A stretch of DNA of 33,516 nucleotides from Actinomadura montaniterrae (lineage in GTDB: Bacteria > Actinomycetota > Actinomycetes > Streptosporangiales > Streptosporangiaceae), in NCBI RefSeq assembly GCF_008923365.1, contig NZ_WBMR01000095.1, forward strand, positions 1-33,516, read 5' to 3'. Positions 1 to 6,773 of this stretch are shown here, piece by piece. Below the pieces are notes generated by a model that worked only from the letters and a program-made list of their open reading frames with translations, was not told where the DNA came from and ran no database searches. The translations under genes were made by a program, and so were the position numbers. Numbering within the stretch: the stretch's first letter is position 1; every line of letters begins with the position of its first letter.

Positions 1-255
1 CTGCCGCGCCGGGAGCGCGCGAGCCTGCGCCCCGTCGCGCCGCCCGCACCGGACGGCCCGCCCGCCCCGGGCGCGGCGGCATCGGCGGCATCGTCGGCAT
101 CGGACGCGCCGGACGCCGAGGCCGGGTCGTCCTTCGCCGCCGACCTGGACGCCTTCACCGCGGGAGCCCGCCTCCCCGGCGCGGCGCCCGCCGAACCGGC
201 CGAGCCTCCCGGGGCTCCGGAAGCCGCGCACGACCTGGAGGAAGGACGGCAGTGA
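1..255 (+). CDS. Sensor histidine kinase of a conservon, C-terminal tail only (5' partial)
   Basis: An open frame runs from base 1 to a TGA at 253-255 with no stop. It encodes about 84 residues of Ala/Pro/Asp-rich low-complexity tail beginning LPRRERASLRPV and including a short FAADLDAFTAG stretch. No catalytic domain is visible here. Its stop overlaps the GTG start of the roadblock gene (GTGA), so the two are translationally coupled. In conservon operons of actinomycetes the gene before roadblock/LC7 is a membrane histidine kinase with a disordered tail (CvnA type), and that context carries the call. The kinase itself lies outside the window. Confidence 0.7.
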   Translation: MPRRERASLRPVAPPAPDGPPAPGAAASAASSASDAPDAEAGSSFAADLDAFTAGARLPGAAPAEPAEPPGAPEAAHDLEEGRQ

Positions 256-692
256 GCATCGCCTCCACGGGCCCCAGCGGCCCCCAGGACTTCGGGTGGC
301 TGCTGCGGCAGTTCGCCTCGTCCACCCCCGGCGTGACGTTCGCGCTGATCGTGTCGTCGGACGGGCTGGCGCTCGTCGAGTCGGGCCCGATGCCGTCGGA
401 GTTCGTCGATCCGATGGCGGCGCTGACCAGCGGGATGATCAGCCTGGGCAACAACATCGCCAAGCACGTCGGCGCCGGCGGCTGCGACCAGGTGATGCTG
501 AAGTTCGCGTCCGGGCACCTGCTGTTCATGGGGATCGGGCAGCTCGCCGGGCTGGTGGTGCTGGTCGGCGAGGGCGCGAACCTCGGCGCGGTCGCGCACG
601 AGATGGCGAAGTTCGTGCACGGCGCCGGGCACGTCCTGACCCCGCAGATGCGCGACGACCTGCGCCGCATGAGCGAACAGGCGATGCCGTGA
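252..692 (+). CDS. Roadblock/LC7 domain protein (conservon component B)
   Basis: A 146-residue protein consisting of a single roadblock/LC7 domain at about residues 10-105, including the stretch VTFALIVSSDGLALVESG typical of the fold. Bacterial roadblock proteins of this kind act as small dimeric partners of the operon's GTPase, by analogy with MglB/MglA. The GTG start at 252 overlaps the upstream TGA by two bases. The length matches the family and no signal peptide or membrane segment is seen, so it should be cytoplasmic. The gene sits in the standard order kinase-roadblock-DUF742-GTPase. Upstream signal and output are unknown. Confidence 0.92.
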   Translation: MSIASTGPSGPQDFGWLLRQFASSTPGVTFALIVSSDGLALVESGPMPSEFVDPMAALTSGMISLGNNIAKHVGAGGCDQVMLKFASGHLLFMGIGQLAGLVVLVGEGANLGAVAHEMAKFVHGAGHVLTPQMRDDLRRMSEQAMP

Positions 693-844
693 CCGGCGCC
701 GCGGGCACCGCGCCCGCCCCGGTCCGCGCGCGCCGGCCGGCCGCGCCGGAAGCGCCGGGAAGGCCGGTCCGTCCGGGCGCGCCGGAAAGGCCGGACGCGC
801 CGGGAAGGCCGGTAAGGCCGGGCCTGCGGGGAGGAGGGACATGA
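689..844 (+). CDS. Possible 51-residue Pro/Arg/Gly-rich ORF between roadblock and DUF742
   Basis: GTG at 689 overlaps the roadblock stop (GTGA), and its TGA at 842-844 overlaps the DUF742 ATG at 841 (ATGA), so both ends have the geometry of translational coupling. The 51 residues are almost entirely P, R, A and G. The DNA under them is a degenerate tandem repeat of the type GCGCCGGGAAGGCCGG, roughly 750-825. It could be a genuine coupled leader peptide, a decayed N-terminal extension of DUF742 now out of frame by one base, or simply repeat-bearing spacer. No homology is recognised. Confidence 0.3.
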   Translation: MTGAAGTAPAPVRARRPAAPEAPGRPVRPGAPERPDAPGRPVRPGLRGGGT

Positions 845-1182
845 CGGCCAATCCGTGGGTGCGGCCGTACGTGCTGACCGGCGGGCGGACCCGCGGCAGG
901 CGGCACCTGTTCGTGCACACCGTGGTGTCGGGCGCGGGCTACGACGCGGCGTTCGCCGAGCGGCTGCTGCCCGAGGCCAGGGCGCTGTACGAGCGGGCGC
1001 ACGCCGCCGCCGAGTCGGTCGCCGAACTGTCCGCGCACTGCGGGGTGTCGCTCGGGGTCACCCGCGTCCTGCTCGCCGACCTGGCCGCGGGCGACCGGAT
1101 CGTGATCGCCGCGGAGGGCGCCTCGCCGTACGACCCGCACGTCCTGGAGAGAGTGATCGATGGTCTACGCGAGCTCGCCTGA
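841..1182 (+). CDS. DUF742 protein (conservon component C)
   Basis: A 113-residue protein with the DUF742 hallmark WVRPYVLTGGRTRG at residues 6-19 and a winged-helix-like C-terminal half containing SLGVTRVLLADLAAGD. DUF742 proteins are the third member of conservons and are thought to work with the roadblock protein and GTPase at the kinase complex; the biochemical role is not settled. The ATG at 841 has a strong ribosome site (GGAGG at 831-835) and overlaps the preceding short frame by ATGA. The gene's end overlaps the GTPase start by 23 bases, so the whole set is one polycistron. Confidence 0.93.
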   Translation: MTANPWVRPYVLTGGRTRGRRHLFVHTVVSGAGYDAAFAERLLPEARALYERAHAAAESVAELSAHCGVSLGVTRVLLADLAAGDRIVIAAEGASPYDPHVLERVIDGLRELA

Positions 1183-1813
1183 CCCGGGCCGGGGACAGGG
1201 GCCGGACGCCGGGCGCCGCGCGCCGGGCGCGCGGCCGGCGGCGCCCCGCACCTCGGTCAAGATCGTCGTCGCGGGCGGGTTCGGCGTCGGCAAGACCACG
1301 CTGGTCGAGGCGATCTCGGAGATCCCGGCGGTGAACACCGAGGCGTGGATGACGCAGGCGGCCCGGACCGTCGACCCGCTCGCCGACGCCGGCGGCAAGA
1401 CGACCACGACGGTCGCGATGGACTTCGGCCGCGTCACGCTGGCCTCCGACCTGGTGCTGTACCTGTTCGGCACGCCGGGCCAGCCGCGGTTCTGGCCGAT
1501 GTGGGACGACCTGTGCCGCGGCGCGAGCGGCGCGCTGGTCCTGGTGGACACGCGGCGGCTGGACGTGTCGTTCGCGGCCGTCAACTACTTCGAGAACGAC
1601 TCCGACGTGCCGTTCATCGTGGCGGTGAACCTGTTCGACGGGCGGCAGACGCACACGCTCGAGCAGGTCGCGGAGGCGCTCCGGCTGGACCCGGGCGTCC
1701 CGGTCGTCGCCTGCGACGCGCGGGACCGCGGCTCGGTCGTCGGGACGCTGACGGCGACGCTCGGCCACACCCTCGACCGGACCGCGGGCCTCGGCGGCGT
1801 CGCGTCCCGCTGA
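1160..1813 (+). CDS. Conservon GTP-binding protein (component D)
   Basis: A 217-residue small GTPase-like protein. After a basic/Pro-rich N-terminus of about 32 residues it has a P-loop GGFGVGKT at 39-46, a switch-II-like segment around LFGTPGQPRFW, and NLFDG in the position of the base-specificity motif. Conservon GTPases of this type cycle with the roadblock partner in response to the membrane kinase. The ATG at 1160 lies inside the 3' end of the DUF742 gene. The stop at 1811-1813 is followed by 67 bases and then the monooxygenase gene on the same strand, suggesting co-transcription. Confidence 0.93.
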   Translation: MVYASSPDPGRGQGPDAGRRAPGARPAAPRTSVKIVVAGGFGVGKTTLVEAISEIPAVNTEAWMTQAARTVDPLADAGGKTTTTVAMDFGRVTLASDLVLYLFGTPGQPRFWPMWDDLCRGASGALVLVDTRRLDVSFAAVNYFENDSDVPFIVAVNLFDGRQTHTLEQVAEALRLDPGVPVVACDARDRGSVVGTLTATLGHTLDRTAGLGGVASR

Positions 1814-1868
1814 ACCCGGGTGCGACCGGGCCGGGCCGCCCGTCCCGGTGCCCATGACCGCCCCGCAC

Positions 1869-1883
1869 AAGGAGGAAGCGTTG
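1869..1883 (+). promoter_or_regulatory. Ribosome binding site that selects the TTG start of the StyA-like gene
   Basis: AAGGAGG at 1869-1875 is a near-perfect anti-16S match, five bases before TTG at 1881. The two in-frame ATGs at 1848 and 1854 lie upstream of it, with no comparable site before them. Confidence 0.75.
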
Positions 1884-3110
1884 CGAAGGATCCTGATCGT
1901 CGGAGCGGGGCAGGCCGGCCTGCAGCTGGCCCTGTGCCTGCAGTCGGCGGGCTACGAGGTCACCGTCATGTCGGCGCGGACGCCGGAGGAGATCCGGCAC
2001 GGCCGGATCATGTCGACGCAGTGCGTGTTCTGGCCGCAGCTGCAGATCGAGCGCGACCACGGGCTGAACCTGTGGGAGGACCGCGCGCCGAAGATCGTCG
2101 CGCAGCGGGTGACGGTGGCGGGGCCGCCCGGGAACCGGGCGTTCCAGACCCTCGGCCGCTGGGACCACTACGCGCAGTCGGTGGACCAGCGGGTCAAGAT
2201 GGCGGGCTGGCTGGAGCTGTTCGAGGAGCGCGGCGGCAACGTCGTCTACCACAGCGTGATGACGTCCGACCTGGAAGGGCTCTCCGCCCTGTACGACCTG
2301 ACGCTGATCGCGGCGGGCAAGGGCGAGCTGGTGGACCTGTTCGACCGCGACGCGAGCCGGTCGCCGTATGACCGTCCGCAGCGCAAGCTGTCGTGCGTCT
2401 ACCTGCACGGCATGACGCCGTGGCCGGACCACCCGGAGCCGCACGTCCGGATCACCGCGACGCCCGGGGTCGGCGAGCTGTTCTTCATGCCCGGCTACAC
2501 CAACACGGGGCCCTGCGACATCCTGCTCTGGGAGGCCGTGCCGGGCGGCCCGTTCGACGTGTGGGACGACCGGCCGGACCCCGCCGGGCACCTGGCGCGC
2601 ACGCTCGACATGATGCGGCAGTACGCGCCGTGGGAGTACGAGCGGACCGTCGACGCCGAGCCCACCGACGCCCGCTGCACGCTGTACGGCGGGTACGCGC
2701 CGGTCGTGCGGCGCCCGGTCGGGCGGCTGTCGGAGTCCGCGCTCGTCCTCGGGATGGGCGACGTGGTGGTCGCGAACGACCCGGTGACGGGCCAGGGCGC
2801 CAACAACGCGGCGCGCTGCGCGGAGATCTACTTCCAGGAGATCCTGCGCAACGGCGACCGCCCGTTCGACGCGGCCTGGATGCAGCGGACGTTCGACGCC
2901 TACTGGGAGTACGCCAAGCACCCGACGGCCTACACGAACATGATGCTGGGGCCGCTGCCGGAGCACGTCCAGAAGGTGCTGGCGATCGCGGCGGAGAACG
3001 AGGCGGTCGCGTACCGGTTCGCCTACGGTTACGCGAACCCGGGCGATTTCTCGAACTGGCTGCTGGACCCGGTGAAGACCGAGGAGTACCTGGCGACCGT
3101 CACCCGCTGA
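1881..3110 (+). CDS. Styrene/indole monooxygenase-type FAD protein (StyA-like)
   Basis: A 409-residue single-component-type flavoprotein with the FAD-binding GAGQAG at residues 8-13 and the family landmark GRIMSTQCVFWPQLQIE. The frame also contains an ATG at 1848, but the TTG at 1881 is preferred: AAGGAGG at 1869-1875 sits 5 bases upstream and translation then begins directly with the Rossmann strand RRILIVGAGQAG. StyA-type enzymes epoxidise styrene or indole using FADH2 from a separate StyB reductase. No reductase is visible nearby, so an external flavin reductase would be needed. The position just behind a conservon suggests the oxygenase is an output or cofactor-linked member of that signalling operon; the substrate is not predictable. 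Confidence 0.85.
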   Translation: MRRILIVGAGQAGLQLALCLQSAGYEVTVMSARTPEEIRHGRIMSTQCVFWPQLQIERDHGLNLWEDRAPKIVAQRVTVAGPPGNRAFQTLGRWDHYAQSVDQRVKMAGWLELFEERGGNVVYHSVMTSDLEGLSALYDLTLIAAGKGELVDLFDRDASRSPYDRPQRKLSCVYLHGMTPWPDHPEPHVRITATPGVGELFFMPGYTNTGPCDILLWEAVPGGPFDVWDDRPDPAGHLARTLDMMRQYAPWEYERTVDAEPTDARCTLYGGYAPVVRRPVGRLSESALVLGMGDVVVANDPVTGQGANNAARCAEIYFQEILRNGDRPFDAAWMQRTFDAYWEYAKHPTAYTNMMLGPLPEHVQKVLAIAAENEAVAYRFAYGYANPGDFSNWLLDPVKTEEYLATVTR

Positions 3111-3122
3111 CCCCTCTGGACC

Positions 3123-3201
3123 TCGCCGAAGGCCGCCTCGCCGAAGGCCGTCCGTACTTCGCCGAAGGCCGCCCGTCCCGCCGGGACGGGCGGCCTTCTC
3201 G
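3123..3201 (+). terminator. Hairpin terminator with two extra copies of its 5' arm
   Basis: Bases 3164-3180 pair perfectly with 3182-3198, giving a very GC-rich stem with a minimal loop. No T-run follows, which is usual in GC-rich actinomycetes. TCGCCGAAGGCCG occurs three times (3123-3135, 3138-3150, 3159-3171), so upstream copies could compete for the same 3' arm. It ends the conservon/StyA operon before argG. Confidence 0.75.
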
Positions 3202-3234
3202 CCGTGGCGTGCGCTGGATCACCCATCCACCGTG

Positions 3235-3263
3235 TTGCATGATCATGCATTGGCGTGCATACT
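3235..3263 (+). promoter_or_regulatory. argG promoter with ArgR-like operator over the -35
   Basis: TTGCAT (3235-3240), a 17-base spacer, then CATACT (3258-3263) form a plausible -35/-10 pair. The 14-bp perfect palindrome TGCATGATCATGCA at 3236-3249 covers the -35, with a further GTGCATAC half-site at 3255-3262. TTGCAT-N4-ATGCA resembles the arginine-repressor box of actinobacteria as I recall it. Only 7 bases separate the -10 from the ATG at 3271, and no ribosome site is present, so the mRNA is probably leaderless. Confidence 0.65.
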
Positions 3264-3270
3264 TCTACTC

Positions 3271-4722
3271 ATGTCCAAGGTGCTCACCTCTCTGCCTGTC
3301 GGCCAGCGCGTCGGGATCGCCTTCTCCGGCGGCCTCGACACCTCGGTAGCGGTCGCGTGGATGCGCGAGAAGGGCGCCGTGCCCTGCACCTACACCGCCG
3401 ACATCGGCCAGTACGACGAGCCCGACATCGCCTCGGTGCCGGGCCGCGCCACCGCCTACGGCGCGGAGGTCGCCCGGCTCGTCGACTGCCGGGAGGCCCT
3501 GGTGGAGGAGGGGCTCGCGGCGCTGGCGTGCGGAGCGTTCCACATCCGCTCGGCCGGCCGCGCCTACTTCAACACCACCCCCCTCGGCCGCGCCGTCACC
3601 GGCACCCTGCTGGTCCGCGCGATGCTCGAGGACGACGTGCAGATCTGGGGCGACGGCTCCACCTACAAGGGCAACGACATCGAGCGGTTCTACCGCTACG
3701 GCCTGCTCGCCAACCCGTCCCTGCGGATCTACAAGCCGTGGCTGGACGCCGACTTCGTCGGCGAGCTCGGCGGCCGGACCGAGATGTCGCAGTGGCTGCT
3801 CGAACGCGGCCTGCCGTACCGCGACAGCACCGAGAAGGCGTACTCCACCGACGCCAACATCTGGGGCGCGACCCACGAGGCGAAGGCCCTGGAGCACCTC
3901 GACGCGGGCATCGAGCTCGTCGACCCGATCATGGGCGTCCGGTTCTGGGACCCCGAGGTGGAGATCCTCACCGAGGACGTCACCATCGGCTTCCAGCAGG
4001 GCCGCCCCGTGACGATCAACGGCAAGGAGTTCGCCACCGCCGTCGACCTGGTGCTGGAGGCCAACGCCATCGGCGGACGGCACGGCATGGGCATGTCCGA
4101 CCAGATCGAGAACCGGGTCATCGAGGCCAAGAGCCGCGGCATCTACGAGGCGCCCGGCATGGCGCTGCTGCACGCCGCGTACGAGCGGCTCGTCAACGCC
4201 ATCCACAACGAGGACACCCTCGCCACGTACCAGACCGAGGGCCGCCGCCTCGGCCGGCTGATGTACGAGGGCCGCTGGCTCGACCCGCAGGCGCTGATGC
4301 TCCGCGAGTCGCTGCAGCGCTGGGTCGGCACCGCCGTCTCCGGCGAGGTGACGCTGCGGCTGCGGCGCGGCGAGGACTACTCGATCCTCGACACGTCCGG
4401 CCCGTCGTTCAGCTACCACCCGGACAAGCTGTCCATGGAGCGCACCGAGGACTCCGCGTTCGGGCCCGTCGACCGCATCGGCCAGCTCACCATGCGGAAC
4501 CTCGACATCGCCGACTCCCGCGCCCGCCTGGAGCAGTACGCGGGGCTCGGCATGGTCGGGGACGCCGCGCACCCGGCGCTGATCGGCGCCGCGCAGGCCG
4601 CCTCGACCGGGCTGATCGGCGCGATGGACGCCGGCGGCGCCCAGGCGATCGCGTCCCGCGGCGAGACGACCACCGGCGAGGAGCTCCTCGACGCCGCCGC
4701 CATGGAAGCCGGCACCGACTAG
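3271..4722 (+). CDS. argG: Argininosuccinate synthase (long, E. coli-type)
   Basis: A 483-residue enzyme that ligates citrulline and aspartate with ATP to argininosuccinate, the penultimate step of arginine synthesis. The N-terminal PP-loop FSGGLDTS lies at residues 18-25, and long stretches such as IWGDGSTYKGNDIERFYRYG and GGRHGMGMSDQIENR match the E. coli-type enzyme almost word for word. It is longer than the 447-residue E. coli protein because of an Ala/Gly/Thr-rich C-terminal tail. The ATG at 3271 is chosen because homology starts at MSKVLTSLPVGQR; the GTG at 3232 lies inside the operator. It is monocistronic, with no other arg genes nearby, and probably arginine-repressed. Confidence 0.97.
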   Translation: MSKVLTSLPVGQRVGIAFSGGLDTSVAVAWMREKGAVPCTYTADIGQYDEPDIASVPGRATAYGAEVARLVDCREALVEEGLAALACGAFHIRSAGRAYFNTTPLGRAVTGTLLVRAMLEDDVQIWGDGSTYKGNDIERFYRYGLLANPSLRIYKPWLDADFVGELGGRTEMSQWLLERGLPYRDSTEKAYSTDANIWGATHEAKALEHLDAGIELVDPIMGVRFWDPEVEILTEDVTIGFQQGRPVTINGKEFATAVDLVLEANAIGGRHGMGMSDQIENRVIEAKSRGIYEAPGMALLHAAYERLVNAIHNEDTLATYQTEGRRLGRLMYEGRWLDPQALMLRESLQRWVGTAVSGEVTLRLRRGEDYSILDTSGPSFSYHPDKLSMERTEDSAFGPVDRIGQLTMRNLDIADSRARLEQYAGLGMVGDAAHPALIGAAQAASTGLIGAMDAGGAQAIASRGETTTGEELLDAAAMEAGTD

Positions 4723-4732
4723 CCATCGAAGT

Positions 4733-4775
4733 GGCGTGCCGCCCCCATGCGTTCCCGCATGGGGGGCGGCACGCC
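4733..4775. terminator. Bidirectional terminator between argG and the ChaB gene
   Basis: The left arm 4733-4751 pairs with the right arm 4756-4775 around a TTCC loop, about 19 bp with one bulged G. It lies exactly between convergent genes (argG stop 4722, ChaB-family stop 4782) and would serve both strands. Confidence 0.85.
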
Positions 4776-4781
4776 GCAGCG

Positions 4782-5207
4782 TCAGGACCGCGCCTTGGCG
4801 GTCTTGCGGTTGTTGGCCTTCTCGATGGCCTTGACGAGCTGCTTCTTGTTCATCGTCGAGCGGCCCGAGACGTCCAGCCGCTTGGCGACGTCGTACAGGT
4901 GCTGCTTCGACGCGTTCGCGTCGACGCCGCCCGCGGTCTTCCGGGAGGTCCTCACGCCGCCCGCCGCCTGCCGGTCGGACGGGCCCTTGGCGCCCTTGGC
5001 CTTGGGCTCCCAGTGGTCGCCGACCTTCTCGTGCGTGTGCTTGAGCGCGGAGTAGGCGACGCGGTGCGCCCGCTGCCCCTCCCCGTACTCCTTGACGGCC
5101 GAGTCGTGCGCCTTCGCGAACGTGCGCTGCGCCTTGGCGTCCGAGCGCTGGACGGGTCCGGGCAGCTCCTCCTTGTTGACCCGGCCCTTGCTGGTGGTCA
5201 TCGGCAT
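4782..5207 (-). CDS. ChaB-family protein with C-terminal Rho-N-like domain
   Basis: A 141-residue, very Lys/Ala-rich basic protein. Residues 11-70 (ELPGPV, then HRVAYSALKHTHEKVGDHW) match the ChaB family, small proteins once described as cation-transport regulators but of uncertain function. Residues 105-136 (HLYDVAKRLDVSGRSTMNKKQLVKAIE) have the helical pattern of a Rho-N/SAP-like nucleic-acid-binding module. The start at 5207 is chosen because GGAGGAG lies 9 bases upstream on this strand; an ATG two codons in (5201) is also possible. With its basic charge the protein may bind nucleic acid, which is inference. It faces argG across a shared terminator. Confidence 0.85.
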   Translation of the reverse strand: MPMTTSKGRVNKEELPGPVQRSDAKAQRTFAKAHDSAVKEYGEGQRAHRVAYSALKHTHEKVGDHWEPKAKGAKGPSDRQAAGGVRTSRKTAGGVDANASKQHLYDVAKRLDVSGRSTMNKKQLVKAIEKANNRKTAKARS

Positions 5208-5312
5208 GGTGCTGCTCTCCTCCGTACGCGTTTCGCGTCCTTGATGACGCCGTACCCACCCAAACCGAACATCCACATCGCCGCGCGCGCCCTCAGAAGT
5301 CGGCCCGAGCAA

Positions 5313-5332
5313 CCGGTTAACACCGGGTAACA
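5313..5332. promoter_or_regulatory. Tandem 10-bp repeats upstream of the mini-GntR gene
   Basis: CCGGTTAACA (5313-5322) is followed at once by CCGGGTAACA (5323-5332), a direct repeat of exactly one helical turn in the 157-bp divergent space between the ChaB-family and GntR genes. It is a candidate autoregulatory site or UP/-35 region. This is low certainty because there is only one degenerate pair. Confidence 0.35.
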
Positions 5333-5364
5333 CGACATTGCCCCGTGCGACTCACCATGGACGG

Positions 5365-5628
5365 GTGGAATTCGATCTCGACCAACCGCGCGCGGCCTAC
5401 GAGGTGATCGCGGACACCATCGCGGCGGAGATCGCCGCCGGCCGCCTGAAGCCCGGCCAGCGGGTACCGTCCGCCCGCGAGATCGCCACGGACGCGGGCG
5501 TCGGCATGCGGACGGCCGAGGCCGCGCTGCGCCTCCTGCGCGAGCGCGGCCTGACCGTAGCAGTGGTCGGAAAGGCGACCTACGTCGCGCAGCCATCCCC
5601 CCGAGAGCCGGACGCCGACGGCGGCTAG
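5365..5628 (+). CDS. Mini-GntR-type winged-helix regulator
   Basis: An 87-residue protein that is essentially only the GntR DNA-binding domain: YEVIADTIAAEIAAGRLKPGQRVPSAREIA, then GMRTAEAALRLLRERG and the wing VGKATYV. No effector domain follows. The GTG at 5365 is preferred because the conserved domain begins there; a TTG at 5338 in frame is possible but overlaps the upstream repeat region. Stand-alone mini-GntRs usually repress their own promoter or a divergent neighbour. The divergent ChaB gene is the only obvious partner. A second mini-GntR of the same size lies at 25420. Confidence 0.85.
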   Translation: MEFDLDQPRAAYEVIADTIAAEIAAGRLKPGQRVPSAREIATDAGVGMRTAEAALRLLRERGLTVAVVGKATYVAQPSPREPDADGG

Positions 5629-5791
5629 GTGCGTTGGAGTGCGGTGTTTTGGTGGTTGCGTGGTGGTGGTGCGGCGCGGCTTGATGCGGCGGGGGCCGGG
5701 GGGTCGATCTCGGGGCGGGGGCGTGTCAGGATGGGCGCGAGTCCGGAGACGCCGTCAGGGCGCTTCGAGATGAGCAGGGAGAGCCGTCGTC

Positions 5792-6652
5792 ATGACGCGT
5801 ATTTCGCATGCCCGCACGCAGGACAGGCCGTCCCTTTACGGGGGTGAGTTCTCGCGCCGGATCACGGTGCGGGACATCGCCGCCGCCAAGGAGAGCGGCG
5901 AGAAATGGCCGATGCTCACCGCCTACGACGCGATGACCGCGTCCGTGTTCGACCAGGCCGGGATCCCGGTGATGCTGGTCGGCGACACGATGGGCGCGTG
6001 CCACCTCGGGTACGACTCGACCGTCCCGGTGACGCTGGAGGAGATCCTCGTCCTGTCGGCGGCCGTCGTCCGCGGGACGGAGCGGGCGCTGATCATCGGG
6101 GACCTGCCGTTCGGCACCTACCAGGCGGGCCCGGAGCAGGCCCTCCGCAGCGCGACGCGGCTGGTCAAGGAGGCCGGGGTCGGCGCGGTCAAGCTGGAGG
6201 GCGGGGAGCGCAGCGCCCGCCAGATCGACCTGATGGTGTCCGCCGGGATCCCGATCATGGGGCATCTCGGGCTGACGCCGCAGTCGGTGAACGCGTTCGG
6301 CGGCTACCGGGTGCAGGGCCGCGGCGAGACGGCGGCGCGGCAGCTGGTGCGGGACGCCCGTGCCGTGCAGGACGCGGGGGCGTTCGCGGTCGTCCTCGAA
6401 GCGGTGCCGGAGGAGGTCGCGTCCGAGATCACCGCCGCGCTGGACATCCCGACCGTCGGCATCGGCGCGGGCCCGGACTGCGACGCGCAGGTCCTCGTCT
6501 GGACGGACGCGATGGGCCTCACGCCGGGCCGGCTGCCGCGCTTCGTGAAGAAGTACTCGGGCCTCCGCGACACGCTGGACGAGGCGGCGCGCACGTTCGC
6601 GGACGAGGTCGTGAACGGCGTCTTCCCGGCGGCCGAGCACGCCTACCACTAG
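5792..6652 (+). CDS. panB: 3-methyl-2-oxobutanoate hydroxymethyltransferase
   Basis: A 286-residue TIM-barrel enzyme that transfers a hydroxymethyl group from methylene-tetrahydrofolate to alpha-ketoisovalerate, giving ketopantoate for pantothenate and CoA. It shows MLTAYDAMTASVFDQAG, the Mg/substrate region VGDTMGACHLGYDSTVPVT, VKLEGG, IMGHLGLTPQ, and the catalytic-Glu segment VVLEAVP. The length fits the family with a short basic N-terminal extension. The ATG at 5792 has GGGAGAG at 5777-5783. No panC or panD is adjacent. The 163 bases before it (5629-5791) are G/T-rich low-complexity sequence in which I see no gene. Confidence 0.97.
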   Translation: MTRISHARTQDRPSLYGGEFSRRITVRDIAAAKESGEKWPMLTAYDAMTASVFDQAGIPVMLVGDTMGACHLGYDSTVPVTLEEILVLSAAVVRGTERALIIGDLPFGTYQAGPEQALRSATRLVKEAGVGAVKLEGGERSARQIDLMVSAGIPIMGHLGLTPQSVNAFGGYRVQGRGETAARQLVRDARAVQDAGAFAVVLEAVPEEVASEITAALDIPTVGIGAGPDCDAQVLVWTDAMGLTPGRLPRFVKKYSGLRDTLDEAARTFADEVVNGVFPAAEHAYH

Positions 6653-6666
6653 CCCCAGCCGAGCTT

Positions 6667-6710
6667 GCCGGGCCCCTGCCTCCCGGCGAGGGGAAAGGCA
6701 GGGGCCCGGC
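6667..6710 (+). terminator. Hairpin terminator after panB
   Basis: A perfect 14-bp stem: GCCGGGCCCCTGCC at 6667-6680 pairs with 6697-6710, with a 16-base loop. It lies 15 bases after the panB stop, with no T-run. Confidence 0.8.
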
Positions 6711-6773
6711 TCCGGCGGGAGTGCCGGACAATGGCGGTGATCGCCGAGCGATTCGGCTGGAAAGGGGTGCGCG

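Noticed and set aside
1614..2966. Very long minus-strand frames, for example opposite the StyA-like gene, argG and the ABC operon
   Set aside because: Antisense shadows typical of very high GC, rich in Arg, Pro and Gly, with no domain; the plus-strand products are clear.
5629..5740. G-rich stretch before panB as a G-quadruplex switch
   Set aside because: The G-runs are short and interrupted, the composition is common in such genomes, and nothing ties it to a regulatory start.
5629..5847. 72-codon frame after the mini-GntR
   Set aside because: It starts in G/T-rich low-complexity sequence, overlaps the panB start out of frame and has no recognisable domain.
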